Assembly: GCF_001742165.1 (NCBI RefSeq)
Contig: NZ_CP016443.1
Coordinates: forward strand, 186,001 to 250,000
Reading direction: 5' to 3'
DNA length: 64,000 nucleotides
DNA from: Burkholderia stabilis
GTDB lineage: Bacteria > Pseudomonadota > Gammaproteobacteria > Burkholderiales > Burkholderiaceae
In this document: piece after piece, positions 33,951-43,184 of the stretch
Numbering within the stretch: position 1 is the stretch's first letter
Layout of the letters: each line of letters opens with the position of its first letter
Made by a program: the position numbers and the translations under genes
Notes under the pieces: generated by a model
Seen by the model: the letters and a program-made list of their open reading frames with translations, nothing else
The model's database searches: none
What the model was told of the DNA's origin: nothing

Positions 33951-34439
33951 CTACTCGCGGGGCGGCGGCCCCGCATGCGTGACCCATTCGATCCCGGAGA
34001 TCGCGCCGTTCGCATCGTGCGACGCGACGAGAATGCGCGTCGTGCGCCGCGCGCCGCGCCGGCGGGCGCCGGCCAGCGCGGACGCCGGCACCGAGCGCAC
34101 CTTCACGCTGGCCGAGCGCCGCAGCATCTTCGACACGCGCAGCCGGTAGGCGAGCGGATGCACGACGCGTCCCGCGATCAGCCACATGACGATCGTGCCG
34201 GCGATGAGCGCAATGCACGTCGCATAGAACACGATCTGCTCGATCGGCATCTCCGCCTCGTTGAACGGCAGCAGGTAGCGATACGTGTAGATGCAGATCG
34301 ACGCCCATACGGCGCCCACCAGCGCGGGCCGCACGAGCCGGAACCAGACGACGAGCACGGAACCGGCGATGCGCCCGCGTTCGGCGATCATTTCGCGCGG
34401 GGTGCGCAGGGAGAGATCAATAATCGGCGCGTTCTTCAT
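33951..34439 (-). CDS. pgaD: PgaD, PNAG synthase accessory membrane protein
   Basis: A 162-residue protein with two transmembrane helices (about 35-55 and 65-90) followed by a basic cytoplasmic tail, the layout of PgaD. PgaD and PgaC together form the c-di-GMP-responsive PNAG synthase in E. coli. It overlaps pgaC by 23 nt. The sequence itself is poorly conserved, so the name rests on topology, size and position. Confidence 0.82.
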   Translation of the reverse strand: MKNAPIIDLSLRTPREMIAERGRIAGSVLVVWFRLVRPALVGAVWASICIYTYRYLLPFNEAEMPIEQIVFYATCIALIAGTIVMWLIAGRVVHPLAYRLRVSKMLRRSASVKVRSVPASALAGARRRGARRTTRILVASHDANGAISGIEWVTHAGPPPRE

Positions 34440-35688
34440 GTTGAATGCCTCGGTCGGGGCTGACCCATACGGCCCGCTTGCCGCGGCCCCGCAGCACGAT
34501 GGCGGGCAGGGCGACGACGGTGGTGACCATGCTGATCAGCCAGAAAGCGACGGGATACCAGACGGTGTCCAGGAAATACATCAGGAGTTTCTCGTCGTAG
34601 CGACGATCGATCATGCTGCCGACGATCAGTTGCAGGATGCAGGTCGCGACCAGCAGCATCCCGTGCCAGTGCGGCACGACCGATACGTGCCAGCTCGGCG
34701 GCAGCGGATGCACGACGTCGACGAGCGCGAGCAGCAGGATGAACGACATCGAGTACGCCCAGGCGATGCCGATCAGGTACTCGATGAACAGTGGCCACAT
34801 CATCATCTGCGTCGGCCGCGCGAGCGTGCCCGCGTACTTCATCAGCACCTGGATGCCGCCTTTGGCCCAGCGCAGCCGCTGCCGGTAGAGCCCCTTCAGC
34901 GTTTCGGGCATCAGGATCCAGCTCAGCGCATGCGGCTCGTACACGACGCGCCAGTCGCGGCATTGCAGCTTCCAGCTGATGTCGATGTCCTCGGTCAGCA
35001 TGTCCGAGCTCCAGTAGCCGACGTCGGCGAGCGCGGTCTTGCGGAACATCGTGATGACGCCCGACACCGTGAAGATGCGGCCGTACACCTGCTGCGTGCG
35101 CTTGATGAGCCCGACGATCGACGAGAATTCGCCGACCTGCATGCGGCCGAGCAGCGACGTGCGCGTGCGGATGCGCGGGTTGCCGGTCACGGCGCCCACG
35201 CCCGGGTCGGTGAGGAAGTGCTCGAGCATCCAGCCGATCGCGTCGTGCGCGAGCAGCGAATCGCCGTCGATGCACAGCAGGTATTCCGCGTTCGACACGG
35301 CCGCCGCGGTCGTGAGCCCGACCGCCTTGCCTTCGTTGCGCGCGTGATGGATCACGAGCAGCCGCGGGATCTCGACGGCCAGTGCGTTGAGGATGTCGCC
35401 GGTGCGATCCTTGCTGCCGTCGTTGACCGCGATGATGTCGTAGTTCGGATACTGCATCGCGTTCAGGTGGCCGATCACGCTGCGCGCGTTCGCGGCTTCG
35501 TTGAAGCAGGGCACGACGATCGAGATCTTCGGGATGCCGCTCGACGCGATCGTCCGCGTCGACAGCACGCGGCCTTCCTCGAGCAGGAAGTAGTGCACGA
35601 CGCCGCCGATCATCCACAGATACGACATGAAGAACGGGTAGTAGAAGACGAAATCCTGCAGGCGCTGGATGATGCCGTGGGTCGTCAT
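34417..35688 (-). CDS. pgaC: Poly-beta-1,6-N-acetylglucosamine synthase (GT2)
   Basis: A 423-residue processive inverting glycosyltransferase that polymerises GlcNAc from UDP-GlcNAc and pushes the chain across the inner membrane. TM helices are at the N-terminus and in the last 140 residues. GT2 motifs: VNDGSKDRT (Asp), CIDGDSL (DxD), LTEDIDISWKL (catalytic TED) and QRLRWAKGG (QxxRW). ATG 35688 overlaps the pgaB stop (ATGA). Confidence 0.95.
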   Translation of the reverse strand: MTTHGIIQRLQDFVFYYPFFMSYLWMIGGVVHYFLLEEGRVLSTRTIASSGIPKISIVVPCFNEAANARSVIGHLNAMQYPNYDIIAVNDGSKDRTGDILNALAVEIPRLLVIHHARNEGKAVGLTTAAAVSNAEYLLCIDGDSLLAHDAIGWMLEHFLTDPGVGAVTGNPRIRTRTSLLGRMQVGEFSSIVGLIKRTQQVYGRIFTVSGVITMFRKTALADVGYWSSDMLTEDIDISWKLQCRDWRVVYEPHALSWILMPETLKGLYRQRLRWAKGGIQVLMKYAGTLARPTQMMMWPLFIEYLIGIAWAYSMSFILLLALVDVVHPLPPSWHVSVVPHWHGMLLVATCILQLIVGSMIDRRYDEKLLMYFLDTVWYPVAFWLISMVTTVVALPAIVLRGRGKRAVWVSPDRGIQHEERADY

Positions 35689-37775
35689 GGTGTCTTCGTC
35701 CCCTGCGCGTGCTGCATCTGCATCAGCGCGTTGATCGACGTCGGATCGAGACGCGACTTCAGCGACATCACGTCGCGCATCGTGTCGAGATCCGGCTGGT
35801 TGTTCAGGAAGTTGTCCGGGTAGTAGCCGAAGTTCACCGCGCCGTGGCTGCGCAGCCGCCGCATCTGCGCGAGCAGCGCACCGCCGGAGATGTCCTTGCG
35901 CGCGCGCCAGTCGTACGACTGCAACTCGAACACGGTGCGCGCGAAGCCGCGCGGTTTCGCGCGCACGGCGTCGACGAGCTGGTCCATCCAGCGCTCGGGG
36001 TCGCGGGCCTGTTCCATGTACGGCATCGCCATCAGCGCGACGAAGTCGTAGGCGGCGAGGAAATCGTCGTAGTTCTGCGCGTACCACGCTTCGGACTCGG
36101 GCTTCAGCACCGGCAGCGCGAAGAGGTTGCGCGCGGTCAGCACGTCGCCCGCGTTCTGGTTCGCGAGCACGACCTGTTCGAGCTGGCGCGTCAGGTCGAT
36201 CAGGTAGCGTGTCTTCTGCCGCGTCCAGCGGCTCATCAGGTCCGGGCTCGCGCGGATCTTGCCGATGTCGGCCGGCAGCCCCCACTGCGAATAGGCGGCC
36301 AGCGCGTGCCGGCCGGCATCCTCGTAATCGTCGAGCACGGCGTCGTCGCTGAACAGGATGCCGCTGAACGACGCGTACTTGCCGAGATCCTCGTAGATCT
36401 GCTCGATCATCAGCCGCGCGCCGGGATCGAACGGGCTCAGCCGGTACACGCGCGAGCCGTTCTCGCGCGCGGGCGCGCCGCCGTAGGCGCTGACGGCCTC
36501 GAGCCCGCGATGCTTGTCGGGCGGCGGGCGGAATGCGAGCACCGGCATCCACGCATACACCTGCACGTTGGCGCGCGTGCTCAGTTGCCACGCGGCGCGC
36601 GAGAACAGGTCGCCGCGCATCGGCAGGTGCCGGTTCGGGAAGTACAGCGATTCGGCCACACCGGTGCCCTTCGGATCGGCGAACGCCTGCAGGTACACCG
36701 ATTTCGGTTGCATCCGGTAGATGCGCTCGATGAGCTTGCCGAGATTCGTCTCCTGCCGTGCCGGGTCCGGGTCGTAGACCTGGTCGAGATCGACCTGCAC
36801 CACGCGCTCGGGCACGTCGACGTCGCCGCGGTTGGTCGCGGGTTCGCGCATCGAGCGCTCGAACCCGCCGATGTCGACGTCGTACATCATCAGGATCCGC
36901 CTCAGCCGGTCGAGCGGCACGTCCGGCGTATTCGGGCCGGCGTCGAGGCTGAACTGGATGTCCATGCCGAGCGACGTCGAGATCTTGCGCACGGGCTGGT
37001 TTTCCGCGCCGTACGGCCAGACCATCGAGCGTGCGACGATGCCGGTGCGTTCGCGAATCTGCCGCACGCATGTCTGCAGATCGTCGTGCACGCGGGCTTC
37101 GAATTCCGTGTCGGTTTCATAGCGCTTGTCGTTTTCGAGGTAGAGGTGCGACGTCGTGGCCGGCAACTCGTTGCCCTGCGGATTCGCGACCGCGCCGTGA
37201 TGGAGGTTGTGCGTGTGGCATGCGAGCTCGACGAGCTCCGACCGGCCGACCTTCTGCACCTCGTCCCACGACATGAAGTAGTCGCGCGGCATCTCGATCT
37301 TGTCGCTGATCTTGATCGGCGCATCCGGCGGCGCGTCGATCCACGCGGTGACGATGCCCATCACGGCCGGATACTTGAAGCGTTCGAGGAGCGGCAGCAC
37401 CTTCGTGTAGTGGCTGCGGTAGCCGTCGTCGAACGTGAGCAGCACCGCGCGCGGCGGCAGCGGTTTGCCGCCGTGCCGCGACGCTTCGATCTGCCTGACC
37501 GTGACGGTGTGGTAGTTGTTGGTCTGCAGCCACGAGAAGATGGCGGTCAACGTGCCGGTATCGACCGCATACGGATCGACCATCGTCGACGTCGCGAACG
37601 TCGACAGCAGGTTGTCGCGCACGTCGTGCAGGCAGATCACGCGGAACGTCTTGCCGTCGACCGGATCGGACGGCGGCAGCAGGTCGATCATCCGCGCGTT
37701 CGCAACGCCCGGGAACAGCGAACAGGCGGCAAACGTACCGAGGCATCCGCACATGAAGGTCCGTCTGGATTGCAT
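35685..37775 (-). CDS. pgaB: PgaB, PNAG de-N-acetylase
   Basis: A 696-residue two-domain exported protein. The N-terminal signal (about 1-28) includes a Cys-rich CGCLGTFAAC stretch that may carry lipid. The CE4 deacetylase domain (about 40-310) shows LHDVRDN, TFDDGYRSH and the metal pair in CHTHNLHH. The C-terminal glycoside-hydrolase-like domain (about 330-690) includes AYDFVALMAMPYMEQ. PgaB partly deacetylates PNAG so it can leave through PgaA. It follows pgaA by 15 nt. Confidence 0.94.
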   Translation of the reverse strand: MQSRRTFMCGCLGTFAACSLFPGVANARMIDLLPPSDPVDGKTFRVICLHDVRDNLLSTFATSTMVDPYAVDTGTLTAIFSWLQTNNYHTVTVRQIEASRHGGKPLPPRAVLLTFDDGYRSHYTKVLPLLERFKYPAVMGIVTAWIDAPPDAPIKISDKIEMPRDYFMSWDEVQKVGRSELVELACHTHNLHHGAVANPQGNELPATTSHLYLENDKRYETDTEFEARVHDDLQTCVRQIRERTGIVARSMVWPYGAENQPVRKISTSLGMDIQFSLDAGPNTPDVPLDRLRRILMMYDVDIGGFERSMREPATNRGDVDVPERVVQVDLDQVYDPDPARQETNLGKLIERIYRMQPKSVYLQAFADPKGTGVAESLYFPNRHLPMRGDLFSRAAWQLSTRANVQVYAWMPVLAFRPPPDKHRGLEAVSAYGGAPARENGSRVYRLSPFDPGARLMIEQIYEDLGKYASFSGILFSDDAVLDDYEDAGRHALAAYSQWGLPADIGKIRASPDLMSRWTRQKTRYLIDLTRQLEQVVLANQNAGDVLTARNLFALPVLKPESEAWYAQNYDDFLAAYDFVALMAMPYMEQARDPERWMDQLVDAVRAKPRGFARTVFELQSYDWRARKDISGGALLAQMRRLRSHGAVNFGYYPDNFLNNQPDLDTMRDVMSLKSRLDPTSINALMQMQHAQGTKTP

Positions 37776-37790
37776 GGCGCGATCTCCTTG

Positions 37791-40121
37791 CTAGAACGGC
37801 AGGTTGACCGACAGGAAGCCGGTTTCGGAGCGTTCGCGCTGGCCGTCGTACGCATGGCTGCTGACCTCGACGCCGTAGGTCAGCGTGATGTCGTGCTTGA
37901 ACGTCCACGCGTGTTCGAGGCGGGCGGTCCACAGCGGGCTGGTGCCGAATCCGCGCTCGTTGTACACGCCGCCGGATGCCGACAGGCGCTGCTGCAGCGA
38001 CATGTCGCCTTTCTTCCACAGCGTCAGCTGGTGCATGACGGTCGCGGCGGCCGCGTAGTCGCGGCCCGGGTTGAAGTAGGGCGCGTCCTGCCGCGTGTTG
38101 CTGTCGGTGCCGAGATCCAGCGACACGTTGACGAGCTGGTTCGCGGACGTGTACACGCGCTGCGTGGCGGTCGCGGCGATCTCCTGGTGGAGATTCGAAT
38201 CGCTGTAGCGGCTCACGCCGTAGCTCAGCTTGACTTCGCGGCGGTCGTTCTGGCGGTACACGACCGCGACGTTCGCCGAACGGCCCCAGATGTGCGCGAC
38301 ATAGGCCTTCCACGGCAGCGAGTTGTCGTTGGAATCGAGCGCGCCGCTGACCGTCCAGTAGTCGTCGAGGTTGTACGTGATCGAACCGCGGCCGCCGGTT
38401 CGCCCGTCGGTGCCGAGCGAGCGCGTGACTTCGCCCTGGACCGTCAGCGGCCCGTGCCGGTAGTCGCCGCCGACACCCGTGCGCGTGCGGCTGATGTTGC
38501 CGCCGTCGGTTTGCGCATAACCGAAGAACGTGTGGGAAAACACGCGCCAGTTGTCGCCGAACGGTTGCGAATACACATAACTGTCCGACGTGAAGCTGTT
38601 GTCGGCCAGCGCGCTGTTGCCGTGTTCGTAGCTCAGGTCGGTCGTGAACACGGGGCTGCGGTACGCGTTGTAGTCGCGCTTGAATCCGCGCACGGCGCCG
38701 CTGTCGGGGAACGTGTCGTCGACGGTCTGGTCGACGCTCTTCGCGGTCGCGTAGTCGTCGGCCGACAGTGCCGCGCGGCCGAGCCCGGCGAGCATGTCCA
38801 CGCTGTCCGGGTGGTCGGTCAGCGATGCGCGATACATCGCGATCGCCTGGCGCGGATGCGACTGGCCCGATACGGCGTCCGCATGCGCGGCGCGCACCTC
38901 GGCATTGAACGGCACTTCCTTCTCGAGCTTTTCGAGCGCGGCGATTCCTTCGTCCACCCGGCCCGTGTAGATCAGGTACTGCGCGCGCAGCCGGTAGTAG
39001 CGCAGGTAGTCGTCGTTTTCCGGCCCCCACGTACGCACCTGGTTGGCCGGCGGCAGCGATTTGCCGATATCGTCGAGCGCCTGGTTCGCTTCCGCCGGGC
39101 GCCCCTGGTCGACATACGACCAGAACAGCCCCTCGCGCAATTCGATCGTGCGTGTGCGCGCGCCGTACTGGAAGCCGCGCGTCGCACTGTCCGTCGGCGA
39201 CGCGCTCGCCTGCTTCAGCGCGCGCTGGTACACGACGTTGGCCTTGCCCGGTTCGCTCAGGTACAGGTATGCGTCGCCGACGGCTGCCAGCGCGTCGATC
39301 GAGACTTCCGCATCCGGCGGAATTGTCTCGAACGTCGCGACGGCCGTCTTCATGTCGCCGCGCGCCGCATAGGCAACCGTGCGGTCGCCGGCGAGCGCGG
39401 TCCTGACCGGCGAATACTCGGGCGTGGGCGGCATCCGTTTGTCGAGCGCGTCGGCGGCGCGCAATGCGCCGTCGAGCCCGTCGAAGCGGTCTGTGCTCGT
39501 CATCGCGCGCGATTTGTCGCGCCCGCCGCGCACCTGCTGGCGAATCGACAGTTCCTCGAGCCGCGCGAGATCGACGGCGGAGAAAACGTCGGGGCGCGCT
39601 TTCGCTTCTTCCAGCGCCTTGATCGCGCCGCCGCTCGACGCGAGGCCGAACACGTCGTTGCGGACGGTGGCCGGGTCGGCGGTGCGGAGGTCGGGCGCCT
39701 GCGCATTCGGTGTTTCCGCTTCGGATGCCTGAGCGCCAGCGGGTTGGGCAACCGGCGGCTGCGCATCGGGCATCGGCGTGCCGGGTGTCTGCGGGGATGG
39801 CGCCTGAGCAGCAGGCGCGCCGGTATTCGGCATTTGGGCGCTCGAGGCCTGCGCGATCAGTGTCGGTGCATTCGGTAGCGGTGCGTCCTGAGCGTCCGGC
39901 CCGTCCGGCGCGAGCGAACCCTGTGTCGCCGGGTCCGGCGGTTTCGGATCCGGCACGCCGTTGGCGCCGGCGATTTCGCGGATGCCGCCCGATTCCGTAT
40001 CGCCTTCGGCAGAGAAGCAGGGGCCGGACGCGACGAGCAGCAACACGAGCGGTGTGTGCACGAGGAGCCGCCGATTCGACGGCGCGACGAGGGTGCGTTT
40101 GCGTTGACGATAGTTGGCCAC
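37791..40121 (-). CDS. pgaA: PgaA, outer-membrane PNAG export porin
   Basis: A 776-residue protein. Order: basic start and signal (about 15-38), a Pro/Gln/Ala-rich low-complexity stretch (about 55-150), a TPR-like superhelix (about 165-480) and a C-terminal 16-strand barrel (about 500-776) ending in SVNLPF, the Phe-ended signature recognised by the BAM machinery. It starts at GTG 40121 with GAGGA upstream. The low-complexity stretch, with repeated Gln-Ala-x-x-Pro-x units, is longer than in E. coli PgaA and may be a flexible tether. Confidence 0.92.
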   Translation of the reverse strand: MANYRQRKRTLVAPSNRRLLVHTPLVLLLVASGPCFSAEGDTESGGIREIAGANGVPDPKPPDPATQGSLAPDGPDAQDAPLPNAPTLIAQASSAQMPNTGAPAAQAPSPQTPGTPMPDAQPPVAQPAGAQASEAETPNAQAPDLRTADPATVRNDVFGLASSGGAIKALEEAKARPDVFSAVDLARLEELSIRQQVRGGRDKSRAMTSTDRFDGLDGALRAADALDKRMPPTPEYSPVRTALAGDRTVAYAARGDMKTAVATFETIPPDAEVSIDALAAVGDAYLYLSEPGKANVVYQRALKQASASPTDSATRGFQYGARTRTIELREGLFWSYVDQGRPAEANQALDDIGKSLPPANQVRTWGPENDDYLRYYRLRAQYLIYTGRVDEGIAALEKLEKEVPFNAEVRAAHADAVSGQSHPRQAIAMYRASLTDHPDSVDMLAGLGRAALSADDYATAKSVDQTVDDTFPDSGAVRGFKRDYNAYRSPVFTTDLSYEHGNSALADNSFTSDSYVYSQPFGDNWRVFSHTFFGYAQTDGGNISRTRTGVGGDYRHGPLTVQGEVTRSLGTDGRTGGRGSITYNLDDYWTVSGALDSNDNSLPWKAYVAHIWGRSANVAVVYRQNDRREVKLSYGVSRYSDSNLHQEIAATATQRVYTSANQLVNVSLDLGTDSNTRQDAPYFNPGRDYAAAATVMHQLTLWKKGDMSLQQRLSASGGVYNERGFGTSPLWTARLEHAWTFKHDITLTYGVEVSSHAYDGQRERSETGFLSVNLPF

Positions 40122-40226
40122 GGGGTGTCCTCACTTCGAAACGATCACATCGGTTGAACACCTGACGATGGGCGCAGCCGTTCGTCGCACGGCAGGGCCG
40201 CGACGGCCCGGCCATGCGGAACCGGC

Positions 40227-40991
40227 TCACAGGTGATTGCGTACCGCTTGCCCGAGCAAGGCGCGCGATTCGCTGTTCGTCGGGTCGATCGCGAGCGCGC
40301 GGCTCGCGTTTTGCTCCACGCAGTTCCATTGGTCGACCCGCGCGCACCAGCGCGCCTTCGCCAGCGCACGGGCGCCTTCCAGTTCCGCGTGCGTGATGCT
40401 TGCCGTCTGCATGCGCGCGGTGTCCGTGTTGCGCGAGCGGGGTTTCGGCACGAAATCCATGCGTTTGCTCGTACCCGCCAGCGTCTCGGTTCGCGGCGCG
40501 CGATGCGCATCGCCGAACCGCGCGAAGGCGCGGCTGTGGGCCGGGACGGCATGCGTGTCGGCCGCCAGCGTCACGGGCGGCACATGCGGCGATTGCCGGT
40601 GTTTCGCGGCGGTGCGGGGCGCCGCAGGCGTCGCAGCCTGCGGTTCGGCTGCGGGCGAGACGGGCGGCGCTGTTGAAACCGGCGGCGCGGGCGGCGTGGC
40701 CTGCGCGATTGCCGGTTCCGGCTCCTGCGCGACCGCTGCGCCGGACGCGCCGGTTGCGCGGGATGTCGCGGCCACGATCGCCTTGCGGTATTTCCCGACG
40801 GCGGTTCCGATCACGCCGGAGAGGTCGTGCGTCACGCTGGCGTGGCCGACCGTCGCGTCCCGCTCGGCATACGTGAAGATGCCGAAGATCGCGGCAAACG
40901 CGACGAAGCTGAGCGCCGCGTTCTTTCCCGGGCCCCAGGAGGGTTTCGGCTGGCCGGCGGGCGAACCGTCCGATCGTTCTGCACGCGTCAT
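40227..40991 (-). CDS. Membrane-anchored accessory protein of the pga operon
   Basis: A 254-residue protein with one transmembrane helix (about 27-43, SFVAFAAIFGIFTY), a Pro/Ala-rich periplasmic linker (about 85-150) and a C-terminal region (about 200-254) with ARALAKARWCARVDQWNCVEQNASRALAIDP that looks like one TPR-type helix pair with two Cys. ATG 40991 has GAGGAG 9 nt upstream; upstream in-frame starts lack one. It stands 105 nt before pgaA. No named family. Confidence 0.6.
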   Translation of the reverse strand: MTRAERSDGSPAGQPKPSWGPGKNAALSFVAFAAIFGIFTYAERDATVGHASVTHDLSGVIGTAVGKYRKAIVAATSRATGASGAAVAQEPEPAIAQATPPAPPVSTAPPVSPAAEPQAATPAAPRTAAKHRQSPHVPPVTLAADTHAVPAHSRAFARFGDAHRAPRTETLAGTSKRMDFVPKPRSRNTDTARMQTASITHAELEGARALAKARWCARVDQWNCVEQNASRALAIDPTNSESRALLGQAVRNHL

Positions 40992-41054
40992 TCCATGCTC
41001 CTCGAATCGATGCGCCGCGCCGCATGACGCGGTCGCGGCGGGTTCAGGCGGCAC

Positions 41055-41465
41055 TCACCACCGCAACTGCGTGGTGAGTGCGCCCGTTTCGACGATCGCA
41101 AACTGAGTGGCCCCCTGATAGGTGCCTTCGACCCGGTAGCTCGCATCGGGCACGCTGAACAGGCAGCGCGACCCCGACGCGTTGAATTCGACGAGCACGC
41201 GGCCGTGACGCCTCAGGCGCACCTGTACGTTGGCAAGCGGTTGCCCGGTGCGGGCCGACGCAAACGACACGCCCAGGTTGTATGGACGGCCGTCTGGGGG
41301 AAGCGGCGCCGTACCGTCGATCTGTGCATCGCCGCAGATATACGAAATCACGTAGCGGCCCGAGCCTGAACCGGATGCCGGTGTCTGGGCCATGGCGTTC
41401 ATGCAGAGCGCGGATACGACGGCGCCTAGAAAAGGGCGAGCATGCTCTCGAAACGAGGAAGACAC
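41055..41465 (-). CDS. Small secreted protein at the head of the pga operon
   Basis: A 136-residue exported protein. GTG 41465 is chosen because AAAGGAGG lies 5 nt before it; ATG 41498 would add 11 residues containing that site. The signal peptide ends at AMAQ near residue 26. The mature part has a beta-sandwich look (GVSFASARTGQPLANVQVRLRR, then RVEGTYQG), like carboxypeptidase-regulatory or transthyretin-like domains, and two Cys. Gap of 63 nt to the next gene. Function unknown. Confidence 0.55.
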   Translation of the reverse strand: MSSSFREHARPFLGAVVSALCMNAMAQTPASGSGSGRYVISYICGDAQIDGTAPLPPDGRPYNLGVSFASARTGQPLANVQVRLRRHGRVLVEFNASGSRCLFSVPDASYRVEGTYQGATQFAIVETGALTTQLRW

Positions 41466-41542
41466 TGCAACCTCCTTTCCGGAATGAATGGCGCGCATTT
41501 ATTCCGAGTCAGATTTGCCTGCGTTCTTTTTGCGACACGCTA

Positions 41543-41571
41543 TTGATACACGATGGTTTTTTAACCAACAA
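41543..41571 (-). promoter_or_regulatory. Candidate sigma-70 promoter of the pga operon
   Basis: On the minus strand, TTGTTG, a 17-nt spacer and TATCAA lie about 80 nt before the first gene of the operon. The spacer contains the inverted repeat TGGTT-AAAA-AACCA (41554-41567), a possible repressor site. The hexamers are moderate matches only. Confidence 0.4.
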
Positions 41572-41979
41572 CCGCGTGTGGCCGGAATCCGACGAGGATG
41601 AAAGGTCTTATTTAAATAGGATAACGGTCGATTCGTATGAATCGCTTATTGCTGAAGAAAGTCGATATTGCCGGATATGAATATTGCTCGCAGGTAGCGA
41701 TGATCGAGCACGCATTGAATCAGGTCGGAGGTATCGACATTCGTACCGGAAAATAACGACTGATAAAAGGAAGTTTTGCGCCTGTGTTCGATCGCAATTA
41801 AGGAGGGTTCGGGTACAGGGCTGGAATTTAAAAATGATGATTCAGCGATTTTGACGATTTTGTCTGTTACAGATAAATCGAAACTTTTAATTTGTTTTGT
41901 AACGGGGTATTTCTGTCTGGAAAATATGACGGGATATTCGGGGGCGGTGTGGCAGGAGTAGAAGATACGATTTTAAAAA

Positions 41980-41991
41980 GCAAACGTTTGC
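41980..41991. promoter_or_regulatory. LacI/PurR-type operator palindrome
   Basis: The perfect palindrome GCAAACGTTTGC has the central CG and CAAACGTTTG core typical of LacI/GalR-family operators such as the PurR box. It lies about 500 nt upstream of the pga operon start and 200 nt past the hypT-like gene. No LacI-family gene is in the window. Confidence 0.45.
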
Positions 41992-42188
41992 AATTTGTTT
42001 GATATCGATTCCGCGCTTGCACCGGTGATTTTGCGGGCTGCGGCGGGCATGATCGCCGGTTGTTGCGGGAGAGAAGGGCGCGTTCGGCCCGACGCGGCGC
42101 ACCGCGCCGGTACGCGGACGCCGGATGGCCCGGGACCGCGCTGATACCCGCGCTCACGCCGCGAACGGACTCGGCACGAACGCGCGTA

Positions 42189-43184
42189 TCAGCGGCTGCC
42201 GCCCGCGGTGCGGCGCGCGATGCGCATCGCCGGCGCGGCCGATTGCGCGGCGCCGCTCGCGGTTTCGAGCGCCCCGCGCGGCCGGTTCATGATGTAGGTC
42301 CACAGTTGCTCGGCCGCGAGCCCGCGCTTGCGCGCCGACCGGTACAGGCGGATTTCCAGTTCGGTGATCCAGTCGCCGGAACCCGCGCATACGAGCGTGC
42401 CTTCCGCGAGTTCCTTCGCGACGCAGCTTTCCGGCAGCCAGCCGATCCCGTGCCCGGCCACGACCATGCCCTTCAACGCCTCGGACATGTGCGTCTCGAA
42501 GCACCGGTGCAACGCATACGACTCGGTTGCATTGAGCAGCAGCATCTCGACGATGTTGCCGAGAAACGCGCCCGACGAATACGCGAGCAGCGGCAGCGGC
42601 GCATCGGGTGTGCCCGGCAGCTGGAACACGGGCTTGCCGCGCGCGTCGGGTGTCGACACGGGCAGGATCCGCTCGACGCCCAGGCTGACGAACGGGAAGT
42701 GGTTCGGGTCGAGCACGATCGGCAATTGCGGATGGTGATAGCCGAGCAGCAGGTCGCATTCGCCTTCAACGAGTTGCTGCACGCCTTCCGGCACGTTCAC
42801 CGCGTTCACGCGCGCGGTCACGTGGCCGACCTCGCCGTTGAGCTGCTTGAGCCATTCGGGAAACAGCGTGAAAACGAGCGTATGGGCGACCGCGAAACGC
42901 ACGACCTGGTCGCTGGCCGCGAACTGGTCGTAGCCGTTCACGAGATTGCGCGCCGCATACATGCTGCGCAGGATGTCCGCGGCGAGCCCGCGGAACATCT
43001 GTCCGGCCGGCGTCAGCGTGATCGGGTTGATGCTCCGGTCGACCAGCTTCGCGTCCATCCAGGTTTCGAGCGCGGCGATTCGTCTGCTGAATGCCGACTG
43101 CGTCAGGTGCCGGTGACGCGCGGCCCGGGAAAAGCTCTTGGTATCCGCAAGGCTCAGGAAATCTTCCAGCCACTTTGCTTCCAT
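42189..43184 (-). CDS. LysR-family regulator, HypT/YjiE-like
   Basis: A 331-residue LysR protein whose start, EAKWLEDFLSLADTKSFSRA and HTH HLTQSAFSRRIAALE, matches the E. coli HypT (YjiE) type (IETKWLYDFLTLEK; SQPAFSRRIRALE), a hypochlorite-responsive regulator. The effector domain has the corresponding HTLVFTLFPEWL and GHGIGWLPE segments. It extends about 25 residues further at the C-terminus (Ala/Arg-rich). It is divergent from the ATP-grasp cluster by 590 nt. Target genes are unknown. Confidence 0.85.
   Translation of the reverse strand: MEAKWLEDFLSLADTKSFSRAARHRHLTQSAFSRRIAALETWMDAKLVDRSINPITLTPAGQMFRGLAADILRSMYAARNLVNGYDQFAASDQVVRFAVAHTLVFTLFPEWLKQLNGEVGHVTARVNAVNVPEGVQQLVEGECDLLLGYHHPQLPIVLDPNHFPFVSLGVERILPVSTPDARGKPVFQLPGTPDAPLPLLAYSSGAFLGNIVEMLLLNATESYALHRCFETHMSEALKGMVVAGHGIGWLPESCVAKELAEGTLVCAGSGDWITELEIRLYRSARKRGLAAEQLWTYIMNRPRGALETASGAAQSAAPAMRIARRTAGGSR

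Larger units (their letters stand above)
41466..42188. other. AT-rich leader of the pga operon
   Basis: About 0.7 kb without a supported gene and clearly richer in A+T than the rest of the window, especially 41500-42020. It contains a candidate minus-strand promoter (41543-41571), the palindrome TATTTAAATA (41609-41618) and a LacI-type palindrome (41980-41991). Frames at 41637-41756 (39 codons) and 41776-41961 (61 codons) on the plus strand are unconvincing. Such AT-rich regions before exopolysaccharide operons are often silenced by H-NS-like proteins; that is inference. Confidence 0.5.

Noticed and set aside
35709..39878. 1389-codon plus-strand frame opposite pgaA and pgaB
   Set aside because: Antisense shadow caused by codon bias; PgaA and PgaB on the minus strand are well supported.
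41637..41756. 39-codon plus-strand frame beginning MNRLLLKKVDIAGYEY
   Set aside because: Composition is protein-like but the ribosome binding site is poorly placed and nothing homologous was recognised; kept only as a note on the AT-rich leader.
41776..41961. 61-codon plus-strand frame in the AT-rich leader
   Set aside because: No ribosome binding site before the ATG; an AAGGAGGG lies inside the frame, and no family is recognised.
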